Assembly: GCA_017412055.1 (NCBI GenBank)
Contig: JAFQOW010000035.1
Location: 1 to 32,513, forward strand
From: Lachnospiraceae bacterium
GTDB lineage: Bacteria; Bacillota; Clostridia; Lachnospirales; Lachnospiraceae
Direction: 5' to 3'
Length of the DNA stretch: 32,513 bases
Shown: positions 6,497-15,416 of the stretch, in pieces
Position numbering within the stretch: position 1 is the stretch's first letter
Layout: every line of letters begins with the position of its first letter
Made by a program: the position numbers and the translations under genes
The notes under the pieces: model-generated
Seen by the model: only the letters and a program-made list of their open reading frames with translations
Told to the model about the DNA's origin: nothing
The model's database searches: none

Positions 6497-8614
6497 TTAT
6501 TCAACCACTTTTCTATAGATTGCCGCTGATTTAGGTGGCATTTCCACCTCAAGCTTACCGTTATCTATATTAAACTTAAGGCTACCTGCATTATAAGAAT
6601 CCTCGCATGTAAGCATAATTCGTTCAACCACATCCTCTGAAGAAATACCAGTCTGTGTCACATGCATCGAAACCTTTCTAGGTACGTAGTCATTGTTAAT
6701 AACTGTAAGAACAATATTATCCAGACAAAATCTTCCATATCCAAATAAATTGTACTCTTCAAGAAGTGGCACAAATGAGCCTCTCTTGAGCGCTATATTA
6801 TTCTTATGGATAGAAATTATATCTCTGTGGAATTCAAGTAATTCCAAATCTTCTCTTCCCCATGGATATGTTCTTCTATTGTCTGGATCTGTCCAACCAC
6901 ATAAGCCAGCCTCATCTCCATAATATAATGTTGGTGCGCCCGGTAATGTCATCTGCATTACTACAGCTTCCTTCATAACAGCCTTGCTTACTCCATAATT
7001 AGCCGCATCTGGACCTAATGATGCAGTACGACCAACAGTTTCATTTGTTCTTGTTAAAAATCTTGAATGGTCGTGATTTGACAACTGATTCATAGCAACA
7101 AGCAAAGATGGCATAAGCATTTTACTCATATGATATTTGAGGGCATTGAGCATACCTGTAGTATCACCCTTCATATGCTCTCTTCTCTCATCACTGTGCT
7201 TCTGCATACCTGTTAGAAACCAAGTGATAGGCTCCATAAATGCATCATAGTTCATAACTGTATCCCACTGGTCACCCTGTAACCAGCTCTCTGGGTTACC
7301 ATAATGCTCTGCGAGAATTATGGCATTAGGATTAGCTTCCTTAACAGCATTTCTAAACTTTCTCCAAAACTCATGATTGTACTCTGGACTATGACCTAAA
7401 TCTGCAGCCACATCAAGTCTCCATCCATCTACATTGTATGGTGGCGAAACCCACTTCTTAGCAACATTCAATATATACTCTTCAAGCTTTGGCGAACGCT
7501 CATAATTAAGCTTTGGCAATGTATCATGTGCCCACCAGCCATCATAAGAAATATTGTATGGCCACTTCTCTGGTCTATTCTCATGGAATCGATAAAATGT
7601 ATGGTACGGGCTATCCTGTGATATAAAAGCACCCTTGTCATAGCCCTCCTGCTCCTCGTAAATGCGCTCTCTATCAAGCCATTTATTAAAGGAACCACTA
7701 TGGTTAAATACACCATCGATAATTACCTTAATTCCACGTTTATGAGCTTCTTCTACAACTTTTACAAACAGCTCATTACTAGCTTCCAAGTTCTTCTTAT
7801 TAGTTACTCTATTAATATATCTAGACGCATTCTTATTATTCTTATCTCCATCCTTAAGAAGTTCACCTTCATCCTCAACTATCACACCATAATGTGGGTC
7901 GATATAATCATAATCCTGAATATCATACTTATGATTTGATGGTGAAACAAATAACGGATTAAAATAAATAACCTCTACACCGAGCTTATCCAGGTAATCA
8001 AGCTTATCTAATACACCCTGCAAATCTCCACCGTAAAACTCTCTTACACCCATAGTAGCAGGATATTTGTACCAATCCTCAACCTCTGTTACGTTATCAT
8101 CAATATAAGAATATTCGTTAGTGAGTACATTGTTTGACTTATCACCATCACAAAATCTGTCTACGAATATCTGGTACATTACTGCACCCTTAGCCCAATC
8201 CGGTGTAGAAAAGCCCGGTGCTATAGCAAATGCAAAATCATCACTATGCTTATCTACTGCTCCGAATCTGTTATAGTAACACATTTCAAAGCCACTCTTA
8301 ACCTTGAAGAAATATCTAATCTTTTTATCAGTCAAATGAATCTTAATTTCGAAGAAATCAAAATCACCTACTGTTTCAGCATGAGTCATCTCACGCTCAG
8401 TCTCATAATCGCAAAATAAAACCTGATCTACATCAGCAACACCTGTTCTAAATCTAATAGTTACATCACTGTTTGGTTCAGGCTCCGCTGGACTTACATA
8501 CCACTCAGTACAGTCACTATACAATAATCTCTTATTAAGTATAGGCTTCATACTATGAATATATATAAGCTTCTTCTCTGTATTTGATAACCCTGATATT
8601 GAAAAAGGTCCCAT
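6497..8614 (-). CDS. GH13 alpha-amylase-family glycosidase (neopullulanase/cyclomaltodextrinase-like)
   Basis: A 705-residue enzyme predicted to hydrolyse alpha-1,4 (and perhaps alpha-1,6) glucans. Residues 30-135 form an N-terminal beta domain like the CBM34/N domain of neopullulanases. The barrel shows YDIQDYDYIDPHYG (230-243), GVFNHSG (301-307), nucleophile D401 in GWRLDVAAD, acid/base E436 in ILAEH and transition-state D515 in LSNHDHSR. No signal peptide is seen, so it probably acts in the cytoplasm on imported maltodextrins or glycogen. The start is fixed by GGAGG about 7 bases upstream. An extended -10 promoter lies at 8651-8678. No transporter or maltose regulator is adjacent. Exact specificity cannot be read from motifs. 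Confidence 0.92.
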   Translation of the reverse strand: MGPFSISGLSNTEKKLIYIHSMKPILNKRLLYSDCTEWYVSPAEPEPNSDVTIRFRTGVADVDQVLFCDYETEREMTHAETVGDFDFFEIKIHLTDKKIRYFFKVKSGFEMCYYNRFGAVDKHSDDFAFAIAPGFSTPDWAKGAVMYQIFVDRFCDGDKSNNVLTNEYSYIDDNVTEVEDWYKYPATMGVREFYGGDLQGVLDKLDYLDKLGVEVIYFNPLFVSPSNHKYDIQDYDYIDPHYGVIVEDEGELLKDGDKNNKNASRYINRVTNKKNLEASNELFVKVVEEAHKRGIKVIIDGVFNHSGSFNKWLDRERIYEEQEGYDKGAFISQDSPYHTFYRFHENRPEKWPYNISYDGWWAHDTLPKLNYERSPKLEEYILNVAKKWVSPPYNVDGWRLDVAADLGHSPEYNHEFWRKFRNAVKEANPNAIILAEHYGNPESWLQGDQWDTVMNYDAFMEPITWFLTGMQKHSDERREHMKGDTTGMLNALKYHMSKMLMPSLLVAMNQLSNHDHSRFLTRTNETVGRTASLGPDAANYGVSKAVMKEAVVMQMTLPGAPTLYYGDEAGLCGWTDPDNRRTYPWGREDLELLEFHRDIISIHKNNIALKRGSFVPLLEEYNLFGYGRFCLDNIVLTVINNDYVPRKVSMHVTQTGISSEDVVERIMLTCEDSYNAGSLKFNIDNGKLEVEMPPKSAAIYRKVVE

Positions 8615-8650
8615 ATTGTTCCTCCATGTCGTTCACAAAACTATGTTACT

Positions 8651-8678
8651 ATTATACCATATACCCCTCATTCTTCAA
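8651..8678 (-). promoter_or_regulatory. Promoter of the GH13 gene
   Basis: -35 TTGAAG (8678-8673), 16-base spacer, TATAAT (8656-8651) preceded by TGG, giving an extended -10. The start codon lies about 37 bases downstream of the -10. An imperfect palindrome (AAGxGTTT...AAACxCTT, 8711-8732) about 30 bases upstream may be a regulator site. Confidence 0.72.
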
Positions 8679-8754
8679 TCCTTTTTTTATATAATACATA
8701 GGAAAAATAATAAGTGTTTGCTTGAAAACTCTTGGCTCCCAATCAGAATTGCCG

Positions 8755-8785
8755 AAAAAAAGAAGTGGCAAATTTGCCACTTCTT
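8755..8785 (-). terminator. Strong intrinsic terminator, possibly of a small RNA
   Basis: AAGAAGTGGCAAA-TTTGCCACTTCTT is a perfect 26-base palindrome (8760-8785), followed on the minus strand by seven U residues. It is separate from the ftsH terminator at 8976-9008, so it should end another transcript. Confidence 0.75.
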
Positions 8786-8876
8786 AGGAGAAGGTATTTG
8801 CGTCCGATTCAAAATCGAACAAAGTTTTTATGGGGTGTAGCAAAAACTATATATAATGTATTGGGGGGTTTTTACA
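8755..8876 (-). ncRNA. Candidate small RNA (about 120 nt)
   Basis: Between the ftsH terminator and the GH13 promoter, the minus strand has an extended -10 (TGCTATACT at 8891-8883) and, about 120 bases on, a strong terminator (8755-8785). No plausible coding frame lies between. The predicted RNA has a CCCCCC run near its 5' end, a hairpin AGTTTTT/AAAAACT (8848-8823) presenting a C-rich loop (ACACCCCA), and an unpaired CCTTCTCC complementary to Shine-Dalgarno sequences. C-rich loops of this kind are typical of Bacillota antisense regulators. The -35 is weak. No known RNA family was recognised. Confidence 0.4.
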
Positions 8877-8936
8877 TAAGGTAGTATAGCACTGTGCCAA
8901 TAATAAGTGTGCACAAACATCACAAAACATTGTATC

Positions 8937-8963
8937 TTCTTTTGTGCAACATGCACAAAAGAA
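8937..8963. repeat. Perfect 12-bp triloop hairpin
   Basis: TTCTTTTGTGCA (8937-8948) and TGCACAAAAGAA (8952-8963) are exact complements around a 3-base loop. It lies just past the ftsH terminator and upstream of the candidate small RNA promoter. There is no U-run, so it could be an operator or a palindromic element. Confidence 0.5.
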
Positions 8964-8975
8964 TTTATTAAAACT

Positions 8976-9008
8976 AAAAAATCGCAGTCTGAAAAACTGC
9001 GATTTTTT
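8976..9008 (-). terminator. Terminator of the ftsH operon
   Basis: AAAAAATCGCAG and CTGCGATTTTTT form a perfect 12-bp stem with a 9-base loop, 17 bases after the ftsH stop. A/T runs on both sides would let it work in either direction. Confidence 0.9.
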
Positions 9009-9024
9009 GACTATCATTTTAAAC

Positions 9025-10866
9025 TTATACTTCTTCATCCACTTTTTCTTCAAATAAAGCCTCAAATTCAGCCTGTGTAATCTTCTCCTTCTCTATGAGA
9101 AGCTTAGCACAGCTATGAAGTATATCAACATTCTTATTGATTATATCCTTCGCCTTAGCGTAGCATTCATCTACAACCTTCTTAACCTCTTCGTCAATCT
9201 TAGCCGCTGTACTGTCTGCATATCCACGTGCATGAGCTAAATCTCTACCGATAAATACTTCTTCATCGTCGTCTCCATAACAGATAAGACCTAAGTTATC
9301 AGACATACCAAACTTTGTAATCATTGACTTTGCATAGCTTGTTGCCTGCTTAATATCCTGTGAAGCACCTGTAGTCACATCATCAAATATCATCTCTTCA
9401 GCTATTCTACCACCTAAGGATACCATAATACTCTGAAGTATCTTACCCTTTGTATTAAACATCTCATCCTTCTCTGGAAGTGGCATCGTATATCCTGCTG
9501 CACCGTTACCAGTAGGAATAATAGATACTGTATGAACAGGTCCCACATCAGGAAGCACATGGAATAATATAGCGTGACCAGCCTCATGGTAAGCTGTAAT
9601 CTTCTTTTCCTTATCAGATATAACCCTGCTCTTCTTCTCTGTTCCTATACCAACCTTAACAAATGAACGGTTGATATCTTCCTGCATAATGTACTTTCTA
9701 TCCTTCTTAGCTGCATATATTGCTGCTTCATTGAGAAGATTCTCAAGGTCTGCACCTGTAAATCCTGCTGTTGTCTGAGCTACATTATCAAGATCCACAT
9801 CATCACCAAGTGGCTTATTTTTTGCATGCACATCAAGAATTTCTCTTCTACCCTTCATATCAGGTCTTGATACGTGAATTCTTCTATCAAATCTTCCTGG
9901 ACGAAGGATAGCAGGGTCAAGAATATCAACTCTGTTAGTAGCAGCCATTACAATGATTCCCTCATTGGCGCCAAAGCCGTCCATCTCCACAAGCATCTGG
10001 TTAAGTGTCTGCTCACGCTCATCATGGCCGCCACCCATACCAGTTCCTCTTCTTCTGGCAACTGCGTCAATCTCATCTATAAATATGATACTTGGTGCAT
10101 TTTTCTTAGCTTCCTCAAATAAATCTCTTACTCTTGAAGCACCTACACCAACAAACATCTCTACAAAGTCTGAACCAGAAATAGTGAAGAATGGTACCTC
10201 TGCCTCACCAGCGATAGCCTTGGCAAGAAGTGTCTTACCTGTACCAGGAGGTCCCTCTAAGATTACACCCTTTGGAATTCTTGCACCTACTTCAATATAT
10301 TTCTTAGGATTCTTTAAGAAATCTACGATTTCCTCAAGCTCATCCTTCTCTTCTGAAAGACCTGCCACATCTTTAAATGTCATCTTTCTTCCATTGTCAG
10401 CCATAAGCTTTGCACGGCTCTTTCCAAAATTCATCATCTTGCTGCCACTGCCACCTGCTGACTGACCACTAAACAATACAAAAATGATTATAATAGTAAT
10501 AATCGATATACCCAAAGGTAAAATCACTGTAATTAAGATACTGTCACCTTTTACATCAGTAATCTTATAATTATCAAACTCTGCCTCAATCATAACATTA
10601 ACAGCTTCATTTATATCGCCAATATATACTGTTTTTGTTTGATTGCTATCCTCTAAGGTAATCTTCAAGGAACCTGTAGGAACCTTCTCGTTCTGAGTAA
10701 TAATAACTTTTTCTACATTTCCTGCTTTTAAATCTCTTAAAAAGTTCGAATAATTGTACTCTATCTTGTCTTTTCCCATCGTGGATGCAAAATACCATAT
10801 AAAGCCTATAAGAATAAGGACAAACATATAGAATCCAAATCCACTCATTTTCTGCTTCTTCACCAA
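9025..10866 (-). CDS. ftsH: ATP-dependent zinc metalloprotease FtsH
   Basis: A 613-residue membrane AAA+ protease that degrades misfolded membrane and regulatory proteins. Transmembrane helices lie at about 10-29 and 110-133, with the extracytoplasmic segment between. Walker A GPPGTGKT is at 205-212, Walker B IIFIDEID at 260-267, the second region of homology near 312-330, and the zinc motif HEAGH at 427-431. The start is TTG (10866) or the adjacent GTG (10863); AAGGAGG lies 5-8 bases upstream. It is the last gene of the tilS-hpt-ftsH unit, 14 bases after hpt, the same order as in Bacillus, and ends at a strong terminator. Confidence 0.98.
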   Translation of the reverse strand: MVKKQKMSGFGFYMFVLILIGFIWYFASTMGKDKIEYNYSNFLRDLKAGNVEKVIITQNEKVPTGSLKITLEDSNQTKTVYIGDINEAVNVMIEAEFDNYKITDVKGDSILITVILPLGISIITIIIIFVLFSGQSAGGSGSKMMNFGKSRAKLMADNGRKMTFKDVAGLSEEKDELEEIVDFLKNPKKYIEVGARIPKGVILEGPPGTGKTLLAKAIAGEAEVPFFTISGSDFVEMFVGVGASRVRDLFEEAKKNAPSIIFIDEIDAVARRRGTGMGGGHDEREQTLNQMLVEMDGFGANEGIIVMAATNRVDILDPAILRPGRFDRRIHVSRPDMKGRREILDVHAKNKPLGDDVDLDNVAQTTAGFTGADLENLLNEAAIYAAKKDRKYIMQEDINRSFVKVGIGTEKKSRVISDKEKKITAYHEAGHAILFHVLPDVGPVHTVSIIPTGNGAAGYTMPLPEKDEMFNTKGKILQSIMVSLGGRIAEEMIFDDVTTGASQDIKQATSYAKSMITKFGMSDNLGLICYGDDDEEVFIGRDLAHARGYADSTAAKIDEEVKKVVDECYAKAKDIINKNVDILHSCAKLLIEKEKITQAEFEALFEEKVDEEV

Positions 10867-10880
10867 AGCTACCTCCTTAA

Positions 10881-11408
10881 TTAATCTTCGAATTCCACAA
10901 CTCCAATATATGGAAGATTTCTATATTTTTGATCGTAATCAAGGCCATAGCCTACAACGAACTCATCCGGAATATTAAAGCATGTGTAGTTAACCTTCAC
11001 ATCAACCACTCTTCTATCCGGTTTATCTAAAAGTGTACATACAGCAAGACTGTTAGGTTTTCTTGTCTTAAGTAATTCCATAAGTTTATCAAGTGTTCTT
11101 CCTGAATCGATGATGTCCTCAACTATAACTACATCTTTTCCTTCTATGCTTTCATCAAGATCCTTTATCATCTTAATGCTTCCAGAGCTTTCTGTCCCTG
11201 AACCATAGCTTGACACTGCCATAAAATCCATGCTTACAGGAACTGTTATTCTCTTTGCTAACTCACACATAAAAAATGCTCCACCTTTTAATACGCAAAT
11301 TAAATGGACAGTCTTTCCTGAGTAATCAATAGATATCTGTCTTCCGATTTCTTCAATCTTCTTATCTACATCTTCTTCTGGGATGAGCACTTTAACCGTT
11401 TCTGTCAT
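10881..11408 (-). CDS. hpt: Hypoxanthine phosphoribosyltransferase
   Basis: A 175-residue purine salvage enzyme that joins hypoxanthine (and guanine) to PRPP to give IMP/GMP. The PRPP motif VVIVEDIIDSGRTL is at about 93-106, and LKGGAFF at about 40-46 provides the PPi-binding loop. Length is normal. AAGGAGG lies 8 bases before the ATG, inside the end of tilS, showing tight coupling. In Bacillus, TilS and HprT also act together as regulators of ftsH; whether this holds here is not visible from sequence. Confidence 0.97.
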   Translation of the reverse strand: MTETVKVLIPEEDVDKKIEEIGRQISIDYSGKTVHLICVLKGGAFFMCELAKRITVPVSMDFMAVSSYGSGTESSGSIKMIKDLDESIEGKDVVIVEDIIDSGRTLDKLMELLKTRKPNSLAVCTLLDKPDRRVVDVKVNYTCFNIPDEFVVGYGLDYDQKYRNLPYIGVVEFED

Positions 11409-11411
11409 ATA

Positions 11412-12836
11412 TTAATCCTCCTTGTATATTCTTTTTTTCATCTTTGCTTCTAGCTTATAAATATTTTGCAACTCACTAGTAACTCTATAATTCCAATTAA
11501 GTCTATATCCTATAATCCATACTATTTCATTGCCATTTGCCAAAAGTAGAATACTATCTCTCTCTTCTCTTGGAATCTTCAAATCTATAAAATAATCCTT
11601 AAGCTTCTTTTTAGAACCTTTGCTATCAACTACAATATAATCGCCAGCTTTTCTGGTTCTAAGCTGCAAATTACCTTTTATTATATCACATCGAATCCAT
11701 TTAGTATATATATTTTCTATAAATATGCATTCTTTGTAACTATCCTTATGTATGTTAAGACTTGCAGATACTGTCTCATTTTCAAACACATACTCACCCT
11801 CACCCTGAATATTTATAGCATATGTCAAGTCTCTCTTTTTATTATCATATGTTTTTTGAATATAGATATCTACGCCCTCATATTGTCGTTTTGCTATCAT
11901 TTTATAAGGAAGATTTACACATTTTCCCACTTCCATATGAAACAAATCCACAACGCTGCTTATATGTACTGTGGATATATCCTTACGCTTTTTAGCCACC
12001 TTGTATAAACAATTCTTTATAAGCTGACCTTGCATAGCCTTATGAAGTTCTGCAAATCCTTTGCTAATAAATAGACCGTCAGCCCTTTCTTCCACAAGCC
12101 TATCGTACTCTAACTTACACTGGCACTCCATATAATCATCTATTAAACCTAAGTTCATAGCAGTATTTTCAATATGCTCCACAGCTTTTTCATTGATGTC
12201 AGATTTAATAAGTGGCAGTATATTAAGTCGAATTTTATTTCTTGTATATTCTTCAGTAAGATTTGTTTCGTCTGTGATATATTCAAGATTACTTTCCTGT
12301 AAATATCTCTCTATCTCACCTCTGTCAAGACATAGCACTGGTCTTATAATCCTATCTCTTAGCGGAACGATTCCCTTAAGACCCTTTATTCCCGCACCTC
12401 TAAAAAGATTTAACAGTACCGTCTCTGCCAAATCATCCTTATTATGAGCTACTGCTATTTTGCCCATATCCTCTACGCCATTTTCCTTTAGACATTTATT
12501 AAAAGCCTCGTAGCGAGCATATCGCCCAGCCTCCTCTGTGGACATTCCCTCTTTTTTTGCAAATTCAGGGATATTATACTTATATAAGAAGAAAGGAAGA
12601 TTAAACCTACCACATAATTCTTCTACAAAGCTTGCATCCCTGTCTGCTGACTCGCCTCGTATTCCATGGTGAACATGAACGACCAAAAGCTTTATTCTCA
12701 ATGTCTCTTTATGCTTTAGCAACATATGTAAAAGGCATACAGAATCAGCGCCGCCAGATACACCTACGACTACCGTTTCCCCTGCCTTTATCATTTTATT
12801 TTCATTAATATAATTTAATACTTTATTTTCCATCAT
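11412..12836 (-). CDS. tilS: tRNA(Ile)-lysidine synthase
   Basis: A 474-residue protein. The N-type ATP pyrophosphatase motif SGGADS is at 27-32 (VVVGVSGGADSVCLL), and conserved HVHHGIRG and AHNKDD segments follow. The enzyme modifies C34 of tRNA-Ile(CAU) to lysidine, so that it reads AUA codons and is charged with Ile; it is essential in bacteria. A C-terminal TilS domain (about 390-470, near RTRKAGDY) is present. Two ATG codons (12836, 12833) are possible, and no clear ribosome-binding site precedes them. It lies 42 bases below spoIIE and just above hpt. Confidence 0.96.
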   Translation of the reverse strand: MMENKVLNYINENKMIKAGETVVVGVSGGADSVCLLHMLLKHKETLRIKLLVVHVHHGIRGESADRDASFVEELCGRFNLPFFLYKYNIPEFAKKEGMSTEEAGRYARYEAFNKCLKENGVEDMGKIAVAHNKDDLAETVLLNLFRGAGIKGLKGIVPLRDRIIRPVLCLDRGEIERYLQESNLEYITDETNLTEEYTRNKIRLNILPLIKSDINEKAVEHIENTAMNLGLIDDYMECQCKLEYDRLVEERADGLFISKGFAELHKAMQGQLIKNCLYKVAKKRKDISTVHISSVVDLFHMEVGKCVNLPYKMIAKRQYEGVDIYIQKTYDNKKRDLTYAINIQGEGEYVFENETVSASLNIHKDSYKECIFIENIYTKWIRCDIIKGNLQLRTRKAGDYIVVDSKGSKKKLKDYFIDLKIPREERDSILLLANGNEIVWIIGYRLNWNYRVTSELQNIYKLEAKMKKRIYKED

Positions 12837-12878
12837 ATATTGAATTTAGCTTATATACTCCCTAAAATCAAGTATTTT

Positions 12879-14552
12879 TTAAGCAATACATTTTCCGTAA
12901 TTCCATATGCCCGTCACAAACACTGTCATATCATCCTCCTTCACATCTCCAAGCAGCTCTATGGCCCCATCAAGAATACTATCTGCCATTTCCTGCGGTT
13001 TTAGAGACTTAGCCTCTAAGATAAGCTTCCCTATCTCCTCCTCCTTGTTAAGTTTTGCTGCTGTCTCTATTATTCCGTCAGACATCATAATTACAAAATC
13101 ACCGTCATAAAGCTTTTTCGTGACACTTTCTATATCTAAGCATTCCTCCCCACCTATAGGCAGGGAGGTCGAACGAAGAGCCTCGACCCAATCTCCTCTC
13201 TTAACATATGTAGCTGCTGCTCCAAGCTTTAGAAAGTCGCACACGCCAGAATACATATCTATAATGCTCATATCCACTGTAGCTGGAGAAATATTTTCTC
13301 CGTCTAGTACAAACAACGTATTTATAAGCCTTAATGTAGTCTCCTCTCCAAATCCACTTTCCATTAAATTTTCTATAAGCTCCAACACCATCTCACTATC
13401 CTTATACGCTCTTACCCCTGTTCCCATTCCGTCAGAAATCCCTAAAAGTGTCTGTCCGCTATCCAATGATACAAATGAAAAATTGTCCCCTGACACATCA
13501 TCATAAGATGTCTTTGCAAGTCCATGCATTACATAAAAATTTGGCCTTTCCTTAAACCTGTATGTCTCCATATCTGTACCGATTACTCTTCTTTTTTCCT
13601 TTACGATTTCCGTATCCTTATCAAATACAAGATTAATAATCCTTGTAACCTCTTTTACGCTGACACATTTTCCCCTCTTAGCCTTCATTGTGATGATAAT
13701 CTCTGATATCCCTCTTCTATTATCCAGCCTCACCGCTCGTTTTAGCACAATTCCCACATCTCTTAATCTGGATGTAAGAAGTGTCATCTGCTCACTGGAT
13801 ATACTATGAAAATCATAAGTATCATCTACGCTCTCTCCAAGTATTCTAGCTATTTCTTGAAGCTGCGTCGCTATAACCCTTCGACTGTCCTTAAGCTTAT
13901 TTTTGTATATTGCATTTTGCCGTTTTAATACCTTACAATGCTCACATACACTCTGGCCATCCTCATCAAACTCCTCCTCTCTATCCATAGTTACACTTCT
14001 TTCAATATTCCTTGCCATCTTTGCAAATGCATCTGATATATTATTTACTCTCTCTTCATATGAATTAAGTTTTTCCTTATATCCATCATCATTATCTCTT
14101 TTGTCCTTATGTGGCGACATCTGCATCATCTCAATAATCCTATATGCTACGATACTTACTGATACTGCCAATACTGTAGTCAGCACAGCCATTATGGCAG
14201 CATCTCTGCCCAAATTAGACATATATACATCTAATAGCTCCATAGTCAATAAAACTGCTCCCCCAAAGAAACTCCCTAAATATATAGAAGCTCTCGTCTT
14301 CTTTCCTTCCAATATGTAAAAAACAATAGCAATAGTTAGGAATATTAAACCGTATTTTGCTGCCGCAAGTAATCCCGTATTTATACCGATACCTATAGCC
14401 ATAAGTGGCAGTGCTGGAAATCTAATAAGTCTGCTACACCATATAGCGATAAACAATCCCACTGTCAACGGCTGAAAGCCTTGTAGCGCTCCCATGGTAG
14501 ATAAATACCCTATCATTTGTACAACTGTTGATTTTAAAACCTTTCCTTTCAT
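12879..14552 (-). CDS. spoIIE: Stage II sporulation protein E, PP2C phosphatase (short membrane domain)
   Basis: SpoIIE dephosphorylates SpoIIAA to release sigma-F in the forespore and sits at the polar septum. The C-terminal PP2C domain (about 345-557) has the metal-binding SGDNFS (354-359), GISDGMGTG (371-379), MSDGI and the final EDDMTVF. At 557 residues it is much shorter than the roughly 827-residue Bacillus protein. The N-terminal 140 residues hold about five hydrophobic helices instead of ten, followed by a linker with a CxxC (203-206). A strong AAGGAGG precedes the ATG. The promoter has the wide spacing of Spo0A-dependent promoters. tilS follows, as in Bacillus. Confidence 0.94.
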   Translation of the reverse strand: MKGKVLKSTVVQMIGYLSTMGALQGFQPLTVGLFIAIWCSRLIRFPALPLMAIGIGINTGLLAAAKYGLIFLTIAIVFYILEGKKTRASIYLGSFFGGAVLLTMELLDVYMSNLGRDAAIMAVLTTVLAVSVSIVAYRIIEMMQMSPHKDKRDNDDGYKEKLNSYEERVNNISDAFAKMARNIERSVTMDREEEFDEDGQSVCEHCKVLKRQNAIYKNKLKDSRRVIATQLQEIARILGESVDDTYDFHSISSEQMTLLTSRLRDVGIVLKRAVRLDNRRGISEIIITMKAKRGKCVSVKEVTRIINLVFDKDTEIVKEKRRVIGTDMETYRFKERPNFYVMHGLAKTSYDDVSGDNFSFVSLDSGQTLLGISDGMGTGVRAYKDSEMVLELIENLMESGFGEETTLRLINTLFVLDGENISPATVDMSIIDMYSGVCDFLKLGAAATYVKRGDWVEALRSTSLPIGGEECLDIESVTKKLYDGDFVIMMSDGIIETAAKLNKEEEIGKLILEAKSLKPQEMADSILDGAIELLGDVKEDDMTVFVTGIWNYGKCIA

Positions 14553-14589
14553 AAAAAAATAACCTCCTTGTGTTTTCTAAACACGGGAG

Positions 14590-14655
14590 ATTATAAATCA
14601 ACACCTATTCATTTTTTGTCAAAGGAAGCCTCTAAATTCTAATAAGTTTTTGACA
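14590..14655 (-). promoter_or_regulatory. spoIIE promoter, Spo0A-type, 21-bp spacer
   Basis: TTGACA (14622-14617) and TATAAT (14595-14590) are perfect hexamers separated by 21 bases, too far for sigma-A alone. A 0A-box-like TGTCAAA (consensus TGTCGAA) lies at 14655-14649, 26 bases further up. Bacillus spoIIE and spoIIG promoters are known for over-long spacers rescued by Spo0A~P. Confidence 0.7.
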
Positions 14656-14728
14656 TTTTCACATAAAATCTCTTTTTTGAATCGAATCTATGGAGCAAAT
14701 AACTTTTAAGATTTTAAAATTATATTCT

Positions 14729-15025
14729 TTATCTAGGTTTAAAAACCATCTCATCCTTGTATACTAAGCCTAGCTCTTTAGCCTTCTCTTCTACATATCT
14801 CATAGTTTTCACATAGACCTTCAAATCATTTAAATCAAGAGTTCTCTTCTCCTGTACAGCTATCTCGGCCTCAAGTCGCTCTATCTCTTTTTGATCCCTA
14901 TCTAATTCCTTCTGTTTGTTCCAGTTACTTACACTAAGAGTACCACAAAAAAAAGCTACCACTACAAATATAGTAACCATAGCAGCCTTATGGCTTTTCT
15001 TCTTTTTTGCATAATTTCTTGGCAT
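14729..15025 (-). CDS. divIC: Septum formation initiator, DivIC/FtsB family
   Basis: A small bitopic division protein. It has a basic cytoplasmic N-terminus (MPRNYAKKKKSHK), one membrane helix (about 16-33), then a coiled-coil rich in Glu/Lys and a short extracellular tail (EKAKELGLVYKDEMVF) typical of the family. With partners FtsL and DivIB it links cell-wall synthesis to the division ring. The ATG at 15025 is preferred over an upstream in-frame TTG at 15046, because AAGGA sits between them. It overlaps the end of yabQ and lies between yabQ and spoIIE, its position in Bacillus. Confidence 0.9.
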   Translation of the reverse strand: MPRNYAKKKKSHKAAMVTIFVVVAFFCGTLSVSNWNKQKELDRDQKEIERLEAEIAVQEKRTLDLNDLKVYVKTMRYVEEKAKELGLVYKDEMVFKPR

Positions 15026-15416
15026 AAATAGCAACAATCCTTCCAAATATAAATCTTAAGCTCATTATAGCCTTTCTAAAAGGCTTTTTCAAGATAATAT
15101 TAATTATTTTATTGATATATTTTCCCAAAAACTTAACAACAAACTGCCCAAAAGATTTATAGTAAATATACATCCCCATCAACACACCTATTATTATATA
15201 TCCTCTCACACTGCCACTATTACGAGAATATACAAGTGAAAACACCACAAACCCAGCTATAGTAAAAAAGATAATATCTTCCGTGTCTCTTATAAATCTT
15301 TTATGAGGAATAATTCTTCTAAATAATCGACATATATCATACATAGCCATTATAATCATTCCAATGTATAATGAATCAAGCATTGTTCTTGCCTGATTAT
15401 TTATAAATTCCCTCAT
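14988..15416 (-). CDS. yabQ: Spore cortex biosynthesis protein YabQ
   Basis: A 142-residue membrane protein with about four hydrophobic helices in its first 100 residues and a strongly basic C-terminus. YabQ is needed for cortex formation and locates to the membranes around the forespore; its biochemical role is unknown. The ATG at 15416 overlaps the yabP TGA (TGATG), so translation is coupled; an in-frame TTG three bases earlier is an alternative start. Gene order yabP-yabQ-divIC supports the call more than sequence does, because the family is poorly conserved. Confidence 0.87.
   Translation of the reverse strand: MREFINNQARTMLDSLYIGMIIMAMYDICRLFRRIIPHKRFIRDTEDIIFFTIAGFVVFSLVYSRNSGSVRGYIIIGVLMGMYIYYKSFGQFVVKFLGKYINKIINIILKKPFRKAIMSLRFIFGRIVAIYAKKLCKKEEKP

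Noticed and set aside
8616-9065. Small open frames on both strands in the ftsH-GH13 gap
   Set aside because: They cross perfect terminators and lack ribosome-binding sites; the interval is better explained as regulatory or sRNA.
9953-10465. Plus-strand frame of 170 codons antisense to ftsH
   Set aside because: It is a shadow of the conserved AAA domain codons; no start signals.
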